IMG/VR virus record: IMGVR_UViG_3300033153_003796
Span: 1 to 32,639 of that record
From: a virus
DNA length: 32,639 nucleotides
Strand: one strand, 5' to 3'
In this document: piece by piece, positions 31,506 through 32,639 of the stretch
Numbering within the stretch: position 1 is the stretch's first letter
How the letters are laid out: every line of letters starts with the position of its first letter
The notes under the pieces: model-generated
The model's input: only the letters and a program-made list of their open reading frames with translations
What the model was told of the DNA's origin: nothing
The model's database searches: none
Program-made: the position numbers and the translations under genes

Positions 31506-32639
31506 GTGGCTAACGAAACGCAACGACCAACTGGAGAATTAAGCGATAGTGGATTGGTGGCTAATGATCACCTTGACCACGACGCCGATCCAGATTCAGA
31601 TAATACTTGTGTTGCAGCAACAGGCAATAATGTAAGTACTGAATGGGGTGGAACATTTGATACCCCAACTGGAGACCCTACTGTAGGTGCAGACTTACAA
31701 GAGTTCCGTGTTGGTGTAATAGAATTTGATTCAGGTCAAGGTGGTACACCAGATGCTCGTATAGAGTTATGGGAAAATGGCACATTAGTTAGAGCTGGGT
31801 CAGACACACCAGTAAGTACATTCGCTGTATTAAGTTTTACTTGGAACGCAAACGAATTAGGAACTGCTGATGGGTCGTTAGTTGAATGTAAATTAATTGG
31901 TACAAAGTCAGGTGGTGCTCCAGGTAACAGAAATACTGTTAACATTGGCCAGATGGAATGGAATGTTGACTACACCGCAGGAGTACCATTCCCAAGCGTA
32001 ACAGTTAGTGATGTACTTGCAACTGGTATAGGTAATAGTACTGTTACAACAGTTGAACTTGGTTCACTTTCTTTCTCAGATGTACTTGCTACAGGCATAG
32101 GTAACAGCACAACCGGTACTACAATATATGGTTCATTATCATTAAGTAACGAACTTGCTACAGGCATTGGTAATAGTACTGTTGATACAATTACTATTAC
32201 TAATCCTTCAGTTACAGTTTCAGATGTACTTGCAACTGGTATAGGTAATAGTACTGTTACAACAGTTGAACTTGGTTCAATATCTCTTTCAAACGGTTTA
32301 GCCTCAGGTATTGGTAATAGTACTGTTGGTACAATTACTATCAGTGGAGGTGATGTTACAGTAAGTGACTTACTTGCAACAGGTATTAGTAATAGTACTG
32401 TTGGTACTACAATATATGGTTCATTATCATTAAGTAACGAACTTGCTACAGGCATTGGTAATTCAACTGATGGCACAACAATATATGGTTCATTATCATT
32501 AAGTAACGAACTTGCTACAGGTATTGGTAGTACCGTTGCAGGATCTGTAACTTATGGATCTGCATCAGTTACTAGTGAAATAGCAAGCGGTATAGGCAAT
32601 TCAACAGTTACAACTATTGAACTCGGTTCTTTATCATTT
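31506..32639 (+). CDS. Repeat fibre or surface protein, 5' part, cut by the window edge (378 residues seen)
   Basis: Starts at GTG 31506 with AAGGAG 7 bases upstream; an in-frame stop lies just before at 31500. Residues 1-160 form a beta domain with possible calcium-type acidic turns (HLDHDADPDSDN; VGVIEFDSGQGGTPDARIEL). From about residue 165 a repeat of about 23 residues begins (VSDVLATGIGNSTVTT, with LSNELATGIGNST and similar variants). Nine copies are seen before the sequence ends, so the full protein is longer. It probably is another adhesin or surface decoration. The C-terminus is unknown. Confidence 0.8.
   Translation, partial: MANETQRPTGELSDSGLVANDHLDHDADPDSDNTCVAATGNNVSTEWGGTFDTPTGDPTVGADLQEFRVGVIEFDSGQGGTPDARIELWENGTLVRAGSDTPVSTFAVLSFTWNANELGTADGSLVECKLIGTKSGGAPGNRNTVNIGQMEWNVDYTAGVPFPSVTVSDVLATGIGNSTVTTVELGSLSFSDVLATGIGNSTTGTTIYGSLSLSNELATGIGNSTVDTITITNPSVTVSDVLATGIGNSTVTTVELGSISLSNGLASGIGNSTVGTITISGGDVTVSDLLATGISNSTVGTTIYGSLSLSNELATGIGNSTDGTTIYGSLSLSNELATGIGSTVAGSVTYGSASVTSEIASGIGNSTVTTIELGSLSF
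31991..32639 (+). repeat. Tandem repeat of about 69 bases inside the terminal fibre gene
   Basis: Nine units of about 69 bases encode the LATGIGNST repeat. Three copies share 44 identical bases, starting at 32121, 32409 and 32478; another pair near 32010 and 32222 is also nearly identical. Such recent-looking copies mean the array can change in number by recombination and may be hard to assemble. Confidence 0.85.

Noticed and set aside
31970-32476. A 168-codon leftward frame with internal repeats
   Set aside because: Its repeats are just the reverse reading of the terminal fibre repeat. The rightward frame has a ribosome site and fits the operon direction.

Overview
This window looks like the late (virion morphogenesis) region of an AT-rich tailed phage genome or prophage with a P22-like short-tail assembly scheme. 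The evidence is a recognisable series in P22-like order: small and large terminase, a portal of about 720 residues, scaffold, P22 gp5-like coat, gp4-like tail accessory factor, gp10-like DNA stabilisation protein, a short trimeric needle candidate, an ejection-protein block including a gp7-like protein, and a beta-helix tailspike. There is no tRNA, rRNA, IS element, integrase, CRISPR array or cellular housekeeping gene. Host and habitat cannot be read directly. The gene content and fibre modules recall uncultured marine phages of Gram-negative bacteria, but that is inference.

Layout. Positions 1-1671 carry a leftward cluster of small genes: a 277-residue unknown, a secreted 90-residue protein, and two related small proteins of 88 and 55 residues. 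A divergent non-coding region (1672-2140) holds a large stem-loop that pairs best on the minus strand, palindromes, and phage-late-promoter-like NATAAATA boxes. From 2141 everything is rightward. DNA packaging and head genes occupy 2141-9339 and close with a clear terminator at 9372-9398. Two small head genes and gp4 follow (9423-10603). Then comes an unusually long adhesin island (10608-19721), sitting where P22 passes directly from gp4 to gp10. It contains two fibre or adaptor proteins sharing an N-terminal module, a holin-like pair of membrane proteins, a 1408-residue repeat fibre with 13 HxH motifs, and a sulfation cassette. gp10-like, needle-like and other virion proteins follow (19726-23321), then the ejection block (23378-27772), the tailspike (27773-29959), small virion or accessory genes, and a repeat fibre that runs off the right edge.

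The most interesting system is the sulfation cassette at 16731-19242. A PAPS-type sulfotransferase and a complete-looking APS kinase (the PAPS-making enzyme) flank a 480-residue probable virion protein. All three genes are joined by 1-4 base overlaps inside the tail-fibre operon. The simplest hypothesis is that the phage makes PAPS from host APS and sulfates its own adhesins or a cell-surface target during assembly. A second theme is RNA structure at gene starts: a 26-bp hairpin ahead of the leftward operon, a junction that could mask the coat-protein ribosome binding site, and further hairpins close to NATAAATA boxes. These are read by eye and need folding and comparative tests.
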